From: Bryum argenteum
Lineage: Eukaryota; Streptophyta; Bryopsida; Bryales; Bryaceae
Reading direction: 5' to 3'
Assembly (NCBI GenBank): GCA_037043015.1
Contig: CM073325.1
Coordinates: 1,056,501 to 1,120,500, forward strand
DNA: 64,000 bases
The notes below the pieces were generated by a model. The model was not told the DNA's origin, did no database searches, and worked only from the letters and a program-made list of their open reading frames with translations. The translations under genes and the position numbers were made by a program. Below are positions 49,080 through 59,230 of this stretch, one piece after another (position 1 is the stretch's first letter; every line of letters begins with the position of its first letter).

Positions 49080-49272
49080 ATATCTGGTGAGCATGCGCAC
49101 CAGGGGTGATCCTCGCGACAATGACGGCGATAGCGCGTCCGTCAGCAATTCATTAGCAGCAGAGAGGTGCTGGAGCTCCAGCATGGTGGGTGAATACGCA
49201 TTGCAAATGAAATATAAGACGCTCACAGTGATGGCGTCGAACAGGTAAGAAACACGTGCTACAATCCAGCGA

Positions 49273-49353
49273 TTAACCCTTAAACGTCAAGCCCCCTCTG
49301 AAAATACACTGGAAACCAAGCCCGAGGGGCATGCTGGGACGTTTAAGGGTTAA
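49273..49353. mobile_element. 81-bp MITE with TTAA ends (piggyBac-like)
   Basis: TTAACCCTTAAACGTC at 49273-49288 is the exact inverse of GACGTTTAAGGGTTAA at 49338-49353. Its position inside the duplicated gene is proved by comparison with the intact copy, which lacks it (CCAGCAAAGGCGCTTCCC near 59453). TTAA flanking CCC..GGG ends is the pattern of piggyBac-type elements. Degraded relatives are seen near 26056-26110 and near 51660 (TTAACCCCTAAACGTT). Confidence 0.72.
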
Positions 49354-50068
49354 AGGCGCTTCCCATTCCAAGTCGCACCTCGATAAGTGTTAACGGTTGG
49401 GAGCATACTTTTTGTTTAAACTTACAAAATAGCAACACTTAATACTTATCAAGGGTGATGTCGATGATTTGTAACACCTATAAAACATAACACTTAAAGT
49501 AATTTAAAAAGTAATTAAATACATTATATAGAAAAAATGAATGAAATTGCAAAACATTGATTCATTATTTATTTGAGTTCATTGAAAGAATGAATCAAAG
49601 TAGTTTGGCAAGAATCTGCTACATGCCAAGATTTCACTTTCTTTTTTAATGGTTCAATATTCCTAAACACAATATTGAAGAAAACCGCTCATGGCCTTTG
49701 AAAACCGCACTTGCTCCTTTCCTCATGAGTTTAGGTGATTTAGAGATTCCAAAAAATAAATTGGCAAAACTTGCACTTTTTACCAATGCAACGTGGAATA
49801 AATGTCAAAATTCCAACCTTAGGTACATCTCTCATAGTATTATACATGTTTAGACTAAGAAGATATAATGTATTATATATTTTCATATATATACACAAAC
49901 AAGTTTTGGATATATACACTTGGAAGTTTTGCAAAACTTGTATATATACTTGGAATACACAATGGAATTTCAATATTTAATAAGACTAGGGAAAAAAATT
50001 AACCAATATATATATGCTATATATATTCTAATGCTAAAGCTTATATACTAATTTGCAACTACTCGAAG

Positions 50069-50843
50069 TCATTTTCTTCTGTTGTATCTGCACTGTTGTC
50101 CACTTGCTTGTCGTTTGTTGTATGAGATTGATTTGCCATGTACTCCAAGAGATGAAAAGTCATTACTTTTGGTCTCCACAATAGTTTTTTCAACCATACA
50201 AGTCTCGAATTTTGAAGATGGTGCCCATGAGGTAATTGTTGTATCTAAGTCCACCCAATTCAACGGCTCATAAGAAAGAATCCATCTTCGTTTTAGGCAT
50301 TTTCACATGCCTGGGTCATCTTGCAAGACTGTTGATTTCGACCAATACCATATTACCTTCATGCTTCTTGATCTTGTGGAAACATTTCTTGTAGCCTTCA
50401 CTTTTTCTAGAAAAAAAGGTACGCCTAACCTCATATTATCGATGTTGCTATTCATAGCAACAAAATGTCCAACATGATCGTTAAATGAATCAAATTCTGA
50501 ATAAGGCAACCTGTTTTGGTCACAAACATTTAGTGGAATATATATACGCTCCTAGTCAGGTTTGTTTGTGAACAATCCAAGAATACTGAGCCAACCCATT
50601 CAAGCTCTTTATTCTTTTATTCTTATCTATTAGTGGAAATGAGAGGACAAGGAAGATATAAGACCAAAAGAAACATGTGAATTGCATACCTAGTTTAGGA
50701 TTTATAGCACATACTATTTTAAACTCACATTGATAATTATTACCTTCTATATTTTTGAGAGTGTGTTCAAAGTACACGAGGTCATGTACTAGTGAATAAT
50801 AAAAAGCTAGATATTCTAAAGAAAAAGGTTGGCAAAACCTCAC
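50069..50843 (-). pseudogene. Decayed coding remnant inside the insertion, family not recognised
   Basis: On the minus strand three consecutive pieces in different frames read like parts of one protein: 50843-50556 (LEYLAFYYSLVHDLVYFEHT), 50509-50303 (DHVGHFVAMNSNIDNMRLGV, PFFLEKVKATRNV, WYWSKSTVLQDDPGM) and 50263-50069 (NWVDLDTTITSWAPSSKFET, MVEKTIVETKSNDFSSLG). Aromatic and acidic composition and the order suggest a transposon-encoded protein, not random frames. I cannot name the family. Confidence 0.4.
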
Positions 50844-51894
50844 AAAGACACATTAACCACACGTTTTTCCTTTTGTTCATCTCTGAAGTTACTCTTAAGT
50901 TGATACTGAGTTAATTAAGGTTAACTTGGGAGATTTCCTGACTTTTGAGCTTTGTAATTAAACCAAGAATTAAATTGTAACTTAAAGTACGTAAACAAAT
51001 TATACTAAAGGCATCTTAAATCTTTTACTTTTCATTTTCAAGATAGATGGTAGAAATTAAGTTTCATAATATTCCATATAGACTAATATGAAAACTAATT
51101 AGAAGATCAAACTAATATGGAAAATTGTTAAATTCAAGTTAACTTGGAATAGATTTTTGTTAGAAGAAAATTACATGTGTAGTCAGAAACGTTTCCTGTT
51201 ATATATGCGGTTTTAAGCTTGTGTAGTTTTTCGTTGACTAAACAAATGTGTTGTACAACACATGTGCTACCTCTAAGTACTTCTCGTCATGAACTTTGAT
51301 ATTACTCCCTACAAATACGAAATGCATTGAATCAACGGAGAACCTTAAGATATATGTACAACCTTTGTAGTGAAGCACATATTTTATAAAACTTAGAAGC
51401 ATACAATTCAATTATGATTCTCAAAGCTCATGTTGTTTTAAATAATAAAATGTTGATTTCTATTTTTAGTAAAAAATCATCAAATATGGTCTTAGATGAC
51501 TTTAGAAATAGCCCATGATCTTTTTTAAATATTTAATGCTAGTTTCATCAATTATCCTTAATAATTATTAATGACTAATACTTACACTTACAAAGCAGAA
51601 CCTTCAATACATCGGCTATAACATTTTTAATTATGTCCACAAATGGCGCTTGTAACATTTAACCCCTAAACGTTCCATGGAAATAGTAGATACAAGGAGG
51701 TATAATTAATAATTCATTGAACAAAAAACTCAAAATTGACATTTCACTATTGCTCTCACTTTACCAATATCACCTATAATTACCTAAAGTTTTGCATATA
51801 TAACATCAGTCATTGTCCTTACATCATTTTTGGATCTTTATCATACGACATTTACAACTATTTTGATGTCTTCATCCATATTGTCAAAGATGAG

Positions 51895-52340
51895 CCTTTG
51901 TATTTAAAATTAAGCGTAACTCCATACGAATAATTAAGCATTTCTTTAAGTTTTGAGTTTTCAATGAGGGTAAAAACTGCATTAACATGTTTCTAACTCA
52001 CCTCGGAACAAGAATGTGAAGAGCCTCACTTCATATTTATTTCCAATATTGGTCTTATTGGCTCTCAAAAACACTGCTTACCCTTTCTACAACAAGTGAA
52101 ACAAACTTTTTATCAACTTTGAACATTACGATTCCACAATTGGTGAGGAATTTGAATCTTATATTTGACACACATATACACGTTTAAGCCAAGTATTAGA
52201 TCGTGTGCTTACATACTTGAAAATTTATCAAATATTGAAAATGTTCACCTTGTTTTGAAAAGAGGTAGGTTGAGACTTTACCGTAGTTTTTAAGGCTAGA
52301 GTAGTCCACTTTAGGGGTCAAGTAAAACAAATTAAGAAAC
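51895..52340. repeat. Dispersed AT-rich repeat, family B, copy 2
   Basis: Same orientation and block order as 19856-20330. It lies inside the 7.3-kb insertion. Confidence 0.65.
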
Positions 52341-52639
52341 TTACACATTTGACTTGATGGTACACTTGTGAGCATATTAGACCCCTGATTGTTATCAATC
52401 GACTTGCAATTACAAAAGTGATGTGTATAGAAATTTGTTTAATCATTTGCTAACAAGTCTTCATACTTACTTCAATTCAAGAATTTCATTCAAGAAGTGG
52501 TAGTTCCGCTAATGGGTAGTCTATTCTTATTCCCTTTCGACCATTCTTCCTGTCGGTTTTGACCTAATTTGCAAAAAACTCATTGTTGTAATGAATTTCT
52601 GGACTTGTTACATGGCAATGCAGATACATTTTGGAGGGT

Positions 52640-54420
52640 AAGGACCTTGAATTCTACCGGAAGAAGATTCAGAAGAGGGAGCAAGGGTGCTGCTTAGAAT
52701 CTTGCAAGTTCGGTAATCGGGTTGTAGGACTTTGGTGTGGTTGCAATCACGTGCTTGGAGGAGTGTTCTGCTTGGTGGAGTGTTCATGCTTTTGAGATGC
52801 TGGAAATGGGTTGAATGTCATCGTGGCGAAAGTGGCCTGTGCCCCTGCGCCGACTGGAACGGCAGCGAATGCACAGAAAGTGAACAGTGCCCCCTGCAAT
52901 GGGAGCGCGGACCCCACGAGAAACGGCGACGACGAACGCGAAGAACGGTGAGCGAGCTCGTTGGAGGGCGGGCAGTGAGGCGCCACCCCTCCACTGTTCC
53001 CGCCTTTGGTGGCGAGGGAGGCCCATAGGTCTGCGGGCGGAGACCTTTCGAAAGGGGAAAGCAATCATCTGGAGAGGGATTTACAAGACATGACAGGGAA
53101 GAAGACTCAAGCTTACATATTCAACGCTGCTGGTCTCTCCGTCGCCGAAGCTCTGCTTGTTGAGCCTGAGCCTTTCTTCTTCTCAGCTTTCTCCATAGCT
53201 TTCTTCGCCGCTTCCTCCCTCGCTTTCTGCACACTCACAAAGTTTCAATTCGAGCATCATTGCGGCATTGAAAGTACCGTGTGAGGAACACTTGCCGCTC
53301 ACTCAATCGCCTCCGCCGTCAAATAAACTCCTTCATTGTCAGCTGTGACGAATCGGACAAGTCAAAAGATCCCCTTCTTCCATTGCCCCAAGCTTACAGC
53401 ATTAGAGTCCCAATTTTGTCGATTGCAAAACCTCCGACGGACAGAATGAAGCGAGAGAGGAAGTCATTTGGGGTTTGGTTGAATAAAGTAAAAGTAAACG
53501 TAAAAGTGAGAATTTGGGACGTGAGGGAGGTCCTGAAGGGGAATAGGGGATAGATGCGGCAATGGACTGTTCCTGGCTATGGCGGAACAGAGTCCCCGTT
53601 CCGTGAATTGACGATGTTTCAATTTTGAGGTTCAATAACTGAAGGGGAAGTTGAGCATCACAGCATGAGCGGTTTTCAGATATCTTGAACTGTCATCTGG
53701 TTATAGATTTTTGGCAGCTCTCTGATTCCATGCTGAAGCTCCTAGGTTCTTTAGCAGATGGACACAGATTGGAGTTTTGCTGACGTAGAACTATTGGATG
53801 CAGATCTGATATCCAAGGCAATGGATGGGAGGTGTTACATCAAGTCCTAAAGAAAGAGACACGAAGTTTGTGGATGTAGGCCCTTGGTTTACTCACTGCG
53901 AAGCCAAATACTGGGCAATCAGCTATTGCAACTTTGGCTGAGGCTGGGCATACCCTAGAAGGATCAGAAGCAGATCTGGTGATCTTGCCTTGCGTCTCGC
54001 CTTTGAGACGAAGGAGCCCAAGATTGTGATTGACTGTCTACACGTAAGATTCACCTTTATCAAAAACTGGTGGTTACTTGGCAAACATTCTGATTTCGGT
54101 GGAGATCATCATCAAGTGGTTAATTACTTGGTGATTCAAAATGAAGAGCCTTGATTATCTGAGGATGTGGAGAACGGGACAAAACAATACTTCCGCTGAG
54201 ACCTATATTACTTGAACGGGCTTGTGGAATGTCAACTTACCATCTTGTTGGCACGATCCATGTAGAAACTTGTATGATATGGCCATCTAGTTGGAGAAGC
54301 TGGTGTCGATGGAGGAAAGAATGGGCAACTGACAATTGAGATTTTGACATTCATTTTCTCTCGGTGCGGCCCACAGGTCTGCGGCCGGAGACCTCTCTTA
54401 CTCTCTTACTTTCTTACTCT
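52640..54420. other. GC-rich segment of unknown origin bounded by a short direct repeat
   Basis: GGCCCATAGGTCTGCGGGCG (near 53021) and GGCCCACAGGTCTGCGGCCG (near 54367) are followed in both cases by GAGACCT, 1.35 kb apart. 52790-53060 is clearly richer in G+C than the rest of the insertion and has open frames on both strands without recognisable domains. It may be a captured gene fragment or the remains of a small retroelement. Confidence 0.3.
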
Positions 54421-55139
54421 CTACAGTAGAATGGAAAGTTCACATGTTCACATGCTTCACATGTTCATTTTTGGTTAATATTTTCTCTGTCCCATGATAA
54501 GTGTTTTTGTGCTTTAGAACTTTGGTCCAACCACATTTCATTCAAATCAGTGGTAAATCTCAAATCTCAGCTCGTTGTGAAGTTTAAGATCGTCTCTTTG
54601 TAAAATAAGATTGATTAGGGAATGATTATGGTAATTTAATTTGATCTTGTATGTAGATTATTCAAAACTTGCTGCATAGTTCGAAGGCTCTCTCAAAGTC
54701 ATATTACAATTTGTCGACTTCTAAGTAAGCATTTAACTTTATTGTAGTTTCTGGAATGCGTGTTGTTTCTGGAATCAGTGATCATGTAAGAAGTGTGTAC
54801 CACACTAACTAGGTAAATTAGTACTAGATTTTGTTAAGATTTAAAAATGCAATAAGTTTTTACTTTTGAAAATTATATCTACCATGAATATTGATTCCAA
54901 TACTAGAGAAGGATCCTCATGCTAACCAACATAGAAGATAAAAATATTATTCAACTGTAAAAACTTACAATTTGTTTATGTAGATTAGTATATCTAATAT
55001 TAATCTACCTATTTAGGGTTCTTGTACGCATACACGTAAAAACTCTGAGTCGTCGAGATTATGGTAGATAAATGAAAACTCCAGAGGTTCATATGCATCA
55101 ACCACGAGTTTGGAAGCGGGATAAAATTATCCAAGAATG

Positions 55140-55480
55140 CGAGCATTGGTTTGAAGGCAGCTGAGGCCAGTCTTTTCAGGAGGAATGTGTTATTCAAGTA
55201 TCATCCGTGCTGACAATTTCATCCCTGGAATGGATGTATTCGAGGATTGGTCTTGGAGCATAAACGTGTCAGAGGACGGGATACTCTACGTGATAACATA
55301 CAAATCGACTCGTCAAATCACTCAACTTGTCAGTCCACTCCAACAACGAGAATTTCGCAACGTTTGGGTACTTAGACTACCCACAAAACGAATACGAGTT
55401 CATTCTCGACGTGGACGAAGCCGGGTGCCATGACATGTTAATCATTAAAGCTTGTAGTGAAAAAACTCATCGTAGACTCT
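55140..55480 (+). pseudogene. Possible protein-coding remnant, not recognised
   Basis: Two neighbouring frames read like protein: NFIPGMDVFEDWSWSINVSE (from about 55207) and SNNENFATFGYLDYPQNEYE followed by FILDVDEAGCHDM (from about 55335), with a frame change between. No start, no splice context and no known domain were found. Confidence 0.3.
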
Positions 55481-56209
55481 TAGTGGCAGTGATTAATCAG
55501 GTTATATTTAGTTTTGTACTTATTTTTGTAATTTGTTTTAATAAAAAACCCTTTATTGGGACTAAAGTAATAGAAATTCTTTTTAAAAATTTTCATTTTT
55601 CTATTTTTATTGTACACTTAAAAAAAAGATCTTGTTTGAGACTATATAATACATTGTAGAAGAGTATAGGGTACTGTATAGAGTACTTTATAAAATAGCA
55701 TAAACACAATGTGCAGAATTAGATTATTTTAAAGGCTATGCATTCCTTACAACTAAAATTCATCATACCAATTTGTTTTTACATTATCATTATATTTGAG
55801 TTGTTATAACAAGCACAAACCGCACTAGGCCATGAGCGGTTTTCCTCAATATTGTGTTCCTAATGGATAACATGGTGTCATTAGGTCTTTGCTCCAAAAA
55901 CTTCTTCACACTTTGAAGATCACTACTTACATTTTTAAAGCCCACAACATCTTCTACTATTAACATTGCGAGGATTAGCTTCATCGTGATCTTCAATATC
56001 TTCTTGCTCACTACCTTGTTATTGGGATGAAGCAATTCAATAATTTCTTCATAAGTGAATATCGATTTGTTTCTAAAATGGACTGCAAGAGTCACTTTTC
56101 ATTTAGAAGATAGATAGAAAACTCCGGTCCCTTTCTAAGGGGCCGGCGTGGATGAAGTGTCCGTTCGTAATGCTAATATCCCGATGGCCACCGGACAAGG
56201 GGAAATTGG

Positions 56210-56470
56210 AACAATACTACTTCCCCCTCTCGAGGGTGGACACTATAACTACGCTAGTTTCTAGCCTAGTTACTAGTGCCTTGAGGATACTTGACATAGT
56301 ATCCCCCCAAAGGACTTTGAGGTACCCATACAACAAGGTCCAAGGACCCCCCACAATAGTTGGGTGGACTATAGTGGTGAGCACCACGCCGGCATGGGGA
56401 ATGGAACCCACGACCTCCTCAATGGGGACCATGAGCCCCAACCACCAAGCCAAGGCTTGTGGTGCCTTTC
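56210..56470 (-). mobile_element. tRNA-derived SINE, best copy
   Basis: Read on the minus strand from about 56462, the head is CAAGCCTTGGCTTGGTGGTT and GGGGCTCATGG, followed by GGTCGTGGGTTCCATTCCCC. This resembles the A and B boxes of an RNA polymerase III tRNA promoter at normal spacing. The body continues GCCGGCGTGGTGCTCACCAC, then TATAGTCCACCCAACTATTG. Other copies are at 5105-5330 (plus) and 62030-62200 (minus, body only). No poly(A) tail is obvious. Confidence 0.65.
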
Positions 56471-56795
56471 ATTTAGAAACTATTACTTGACCTCAAAATT
56501 ATCTTCATCCAAACTATGATTCTTACAAAAAGTCCTTTTTTATAAAGTTATCACTTTCGGGGTAAAATTAACAAAGTCAAGAGCACAACATTGCATGACA
56601 CTTAACACACAACAGTCCCTAATGTTAGTTTTAAGAGAGCGGAAATCTCCATAACACCCATAAAGTTTCAACACTTATTGAGGTATGATTGGTACTTGTC
56701 AAACACGACGGCTGGATCGTCGTTCCGGTGAGCATGGAACCTGAACAGAATGTCGCATTCACGTTTGTCACCAGGAATTAGAGCAGGGCCAAAGT

Positions 56796-57166
56796 CGGTG
56801 GTGGTGGCCGCTGTTCCCAGACCCCGCGACGCTCACGCGAAGGCGCAGGGGCCACCGCCACACCCCTCACACCCCTCCGACCATTCACACAACCGTCTCC
56901 CGATTACCAGGAAATTCCCTATGCGGTGATAGCTACCAGTCATTCTGTTCCAGCAATGCCCACTTTCTGAACTGGACTCGCAGTCGATTGGCCACCGCCT
57001 ATTCCTGCTCAAGATTCACCTTCCCTCGCACTTGCACCAGTCACCGCTCCTCTCAAGCTATAAAACTGAACTCGAATGTACCCTGGAACTCAATCTGCAC
57101 TCACTTCGAGCAAGGATCGACTAATTCTCAGCCTTAGAAAGACAACAAGCTTAAGTATCGATCACA
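56796..57166 (+). promoter_or_regulatory. Promoter and 5' UTR of TraB copy 2
   Basis: The block starting GTCGGTGGTGGTGGCCGCT (56799) parallels 46618 onward and includes GACGCTCACGCGAAGG and CACTTGCACCAGTCACCGCT. A TATAAAA box lies at 57059-57065, about 102 bases before the ATG. Identity with the copy 1 promoter is clearly lower than within the coding sequence, and the last ~40 bases before the ATG hardly match. Confidence 0.65.
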
Positions 57167-58705
57167 ATGGCGGCCACTGCGGTAGCTTTGGGGAGCGCGA
57201 CGGCGTCCTTTCCGATTGCCAATTCGAAGACGAACAATGTGCAGGCTGCGAACATCGGATCCTCATCGTTGTTTCCGGCACGAGTGAGGAGCAGCTCGTT
57301 TTTGGGGGAGGCGGTGACATCGGTCAGCAATGGAGCGCGGGTGCAATGCTTCATGGGTCCTCAGGACTCGAGGATGCGTGGTTCTTCGGGACGCATCATC
57401 TTCACGCCGTTCGGACCCGTTTTCACCCCGAACTCTGGTAACAATGCACAGTGGCAGAAGCGGAGTGGAGCTCAGGAGGAGCGGATTCGAGCGCAACGTG
57501 AGATGATGCAGCGAGCTCGCGACAGGGCGCTCCTCCAGGAGTTGGAGCAAAGGTTGAGAACCGAAGGTGCAACCTCGCAATCCGACATCGAGGAGTTGAT
57601 GCAGAAGCTGCGGAACAAACTGAGTTCAGAGCCAAAGGTCGAAGAACGTCCGAAGACAGAGCAGCAGCAGCAGCAGCAGTCCGAATTCGGCACTGTGTAT
57701 GATTTCTTCAACGCATGGATGAAGGAGCAGAATGAGACCATGAGGGAGGAACGCGAGAGGCTGCAAAAGCAATGGGAGAAAGCCAATACGACGCCACAAA
57801 GCTCCAAGCCCATGGAGGAGCGCAAGCCCATGGAGGAGCGAGACGAAGTCTTTACCCCGGAGGAGCTTCAGAGAGCCGAAGAAGAAGCAAAGCGAGCTGC
57901 AGAAGAAGCAAAGCAAGCTCCAGAAGAAGCAAAGACAGCTCCTGAGAGCAAGAGTTCCCTCAGTGATGGCACCGTGGTGTACTTGAAGAACGAGGCGAAC
58001 GGAGCGGAGCTTTACTTGGTCGGAACGAGCCACATTTCTCAGAAGAGCGTTGAGGAAGTGCGCGATGTCATTCAGAAGGTGAAGCCCGACTTCGTGATGG
58101 TGGAGCTCGACAGGAAGCGGTACAATTCGATGATGCGCGGGAGGGACAACAGCAACCCGTTCAATTTCGTGCAGCAGATGGTGCAAACGCTGACGAATGG
58201 CAATGTTGGTGCCGTGGGGAAGCTCATGGGGTTGGGACTCTCTGGCTTCTACCGCTTGTTGGCCACGCGCGGGTTGCAGCCGGGGCAGGAGATGCGAACG
58301 GCGATCGAGGAGGGGAAGAAGGTCGGGGCGAAGATCGTGCTCGGAGACCAAGACATCGACGTGACCATGAAGAATTTCGGCGAGCAGATGTCTATGCAAG
58401 ATGCGCTGCAGTTCTTCACACGGCCGATGCCGAGCGGGATTGCTCAGAAGATGAACAGCAATGCCGACCCCTCGCAAATGTTTGAGCAGATGCGAGACCG
58501 GAAAATCGTGCGGGAGTTCAACGAAGTGATGGAGCGAGATGCCCCAGCGTTCACGCGCGTGCTCTTGACGGAGCGCAACGAAGCCATGACGAAAGCGCTT
58601 CGCAACTTGAAGGGCAAGGTGGTGGGCGTGGTCGGACTGGCGCATTTGGATGGCATTGAGCAGCTATGGCGCGACGCCAACGAGCAGCACCTGAACGGAA
58701 ATTAG
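57167..58705 (+). CDS. TraB/PrgY-family protein, plastid-targeted, copy 2
   Basis: The gene is a single 512-codon exon encoding the same transit peptide, charged coiled-coil region with a Gln run, and C-terminal TraB domain as the gene at 47000. The only protein difference I find is residue 6 (Val here, Ile in copy 1). Silent changes are seen near codon 4 and at the Arg codon in VMERDAPAF (CGA here, AGA in copy 1). Like copy 1 it has no intron. Both copies look expressible: each has its own TATA box and intact frame. The 3' flank is shared for only about 45 bases. The intact membrane-protein gene follows in the opposite direction, so the two genes converge. Confidence 0.92.
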   Translation: MAATAVALGSATASFPIANSKTNNVQAANIGSSSLFPARVRSSSFLGEAVTSVSNGARVQCFMGPQDSRMRGSSGRIIFTPFGPVFTPNSGNNAQWQKRSGAQEERIRAQREMMQRARDRALLQELEQRLRTEGATSQSDIEELMQKLRNKLSSEPKVEERPKTEQQQQQQSEFGTVYDFFNAWMKEQNETMREERERLQKQWEKANTTPQSSKPMEERKPMEERDEVFTPEELQRAEEEAKRAAEEAKQAPEEAKTAPESKSSLSDGTVVYLKNEANGAELYLVGTSHISQKSVEEVRDVIQKVKPDFVMVELDRKRYNSMMRGRDNSNPFNFVQQMVQTLTNGNVGAVGKLMGLGLSGFYRLLATRGLQPGQEMRTAIEEGKKVGAKIVLGDQDIDVTMKNFGEQMSMQDALQFFTRPMPSGIAQKMNSNADPSQMFEQMRDRKIVREFNEVMERDAPAFTRVLLTERNEAMTKALRNLKGKVVGVVGLAHLDGIEQLWRDANEQHLNGN

Positions 58706-59230
58706 ACATGAGCAATTCTTGTACATTAGTGATTTGTCCTGTACTTTGCAGGCTTCACCTGCACTTCAATCCATTCATTCAGTAACCAATTCTCACATTG
58801 AGTTCAGGCATTTCGATTATGTCGGTCACTGGAAACCATGTGCTTGTTGTGGAACTTCGGTGGCATATCGGAAAGTATCACACCCCTTATAATTCACAGC
58901 TGCGAGGGAATTTCAATGTTGGTCCGTCAATGTCGTATCGAATTTTACTGAAACTTGTTGCACAGATTCATCCGTTGCTAAATGTTATTGCAAATTAAGT
59001 ACACACTTTTGTATATGCCACATGAGTTGGGCACCCATTCGTCAAGGCAATCCATTTGGTAAAAAAGTGAACTCCTTAATGTACAGTTGCCTACAATAGG
59101 TAGACTGTGAAGTACAATTGAAGCATATGAAGTGCGCGCCTGAGGATCCTGATGACACCACCGGCACGGAATTGAAAGAAGTTCGATGGCTTTGAACCAC
59201 ATTGCGGGTTTCCTATGCTCGGAATGTGAA
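58706..59230. other. 3' intergenic region between TraB copy 2 and the membrane-protein gene
   Basis: Probable overlapping 3' UTR space of two convergent genes. No further gene is seen. 59000-59230 is the counterpart of 48835-49060 in the duplication. Confidence 0.5.

Larger units (their letters stand above)
49368..56692. mobile_element. About 7.3-kb insertion with terminal inverted repeats
   Basis: Both borders are set by comparison with the intact gene: homology stops at 49367 and resumes at 56693. The left end is CCAAGTCGCACCTCGATAAG followed by TGTT; the inverse of the right end is CCAATCATACCTCAATAAGT followed by GTT. These match at 20 of 23-24 positions after one gap. AACACTTA-type and TAACACC.ATAAA words recur just inside both ends. 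No clear target duplication was found. The interior is AT-rich with decayed coding pieces, a family B repeat and a SINE near the right end, so it is an old DNA transposon enlarged by nested insertions. Its superfamily is not determined. Confidence 0.68.
49080..56795 (-). pseudogene. Truncated copy of the membrane-protein gene, split by a 7.3-kb insertion
   Basis: 49080-49270 matches 59263-59455, the 3' end of the intact gene, including AGCAGAGAGGTGCTGGAGCT. 49354-49367 (AAGGCGCTTCCCA) continues it. After the insertion, 56693-56795 resumes at the next expected position, with TACTTGTCA, ACGACGGC, TCGTTCCGG and GAGCAGGGCCA, matching 59478-59580. At GAGCAGGGCCA the similarity jumps straight into the TraB copy 2 promoter, marking the breakpoint of the tandem duplication. 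Only about the last third of the gene was ever duplicated here, and it carries many substitutions, so it is not functional. Confidence 0.82.
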
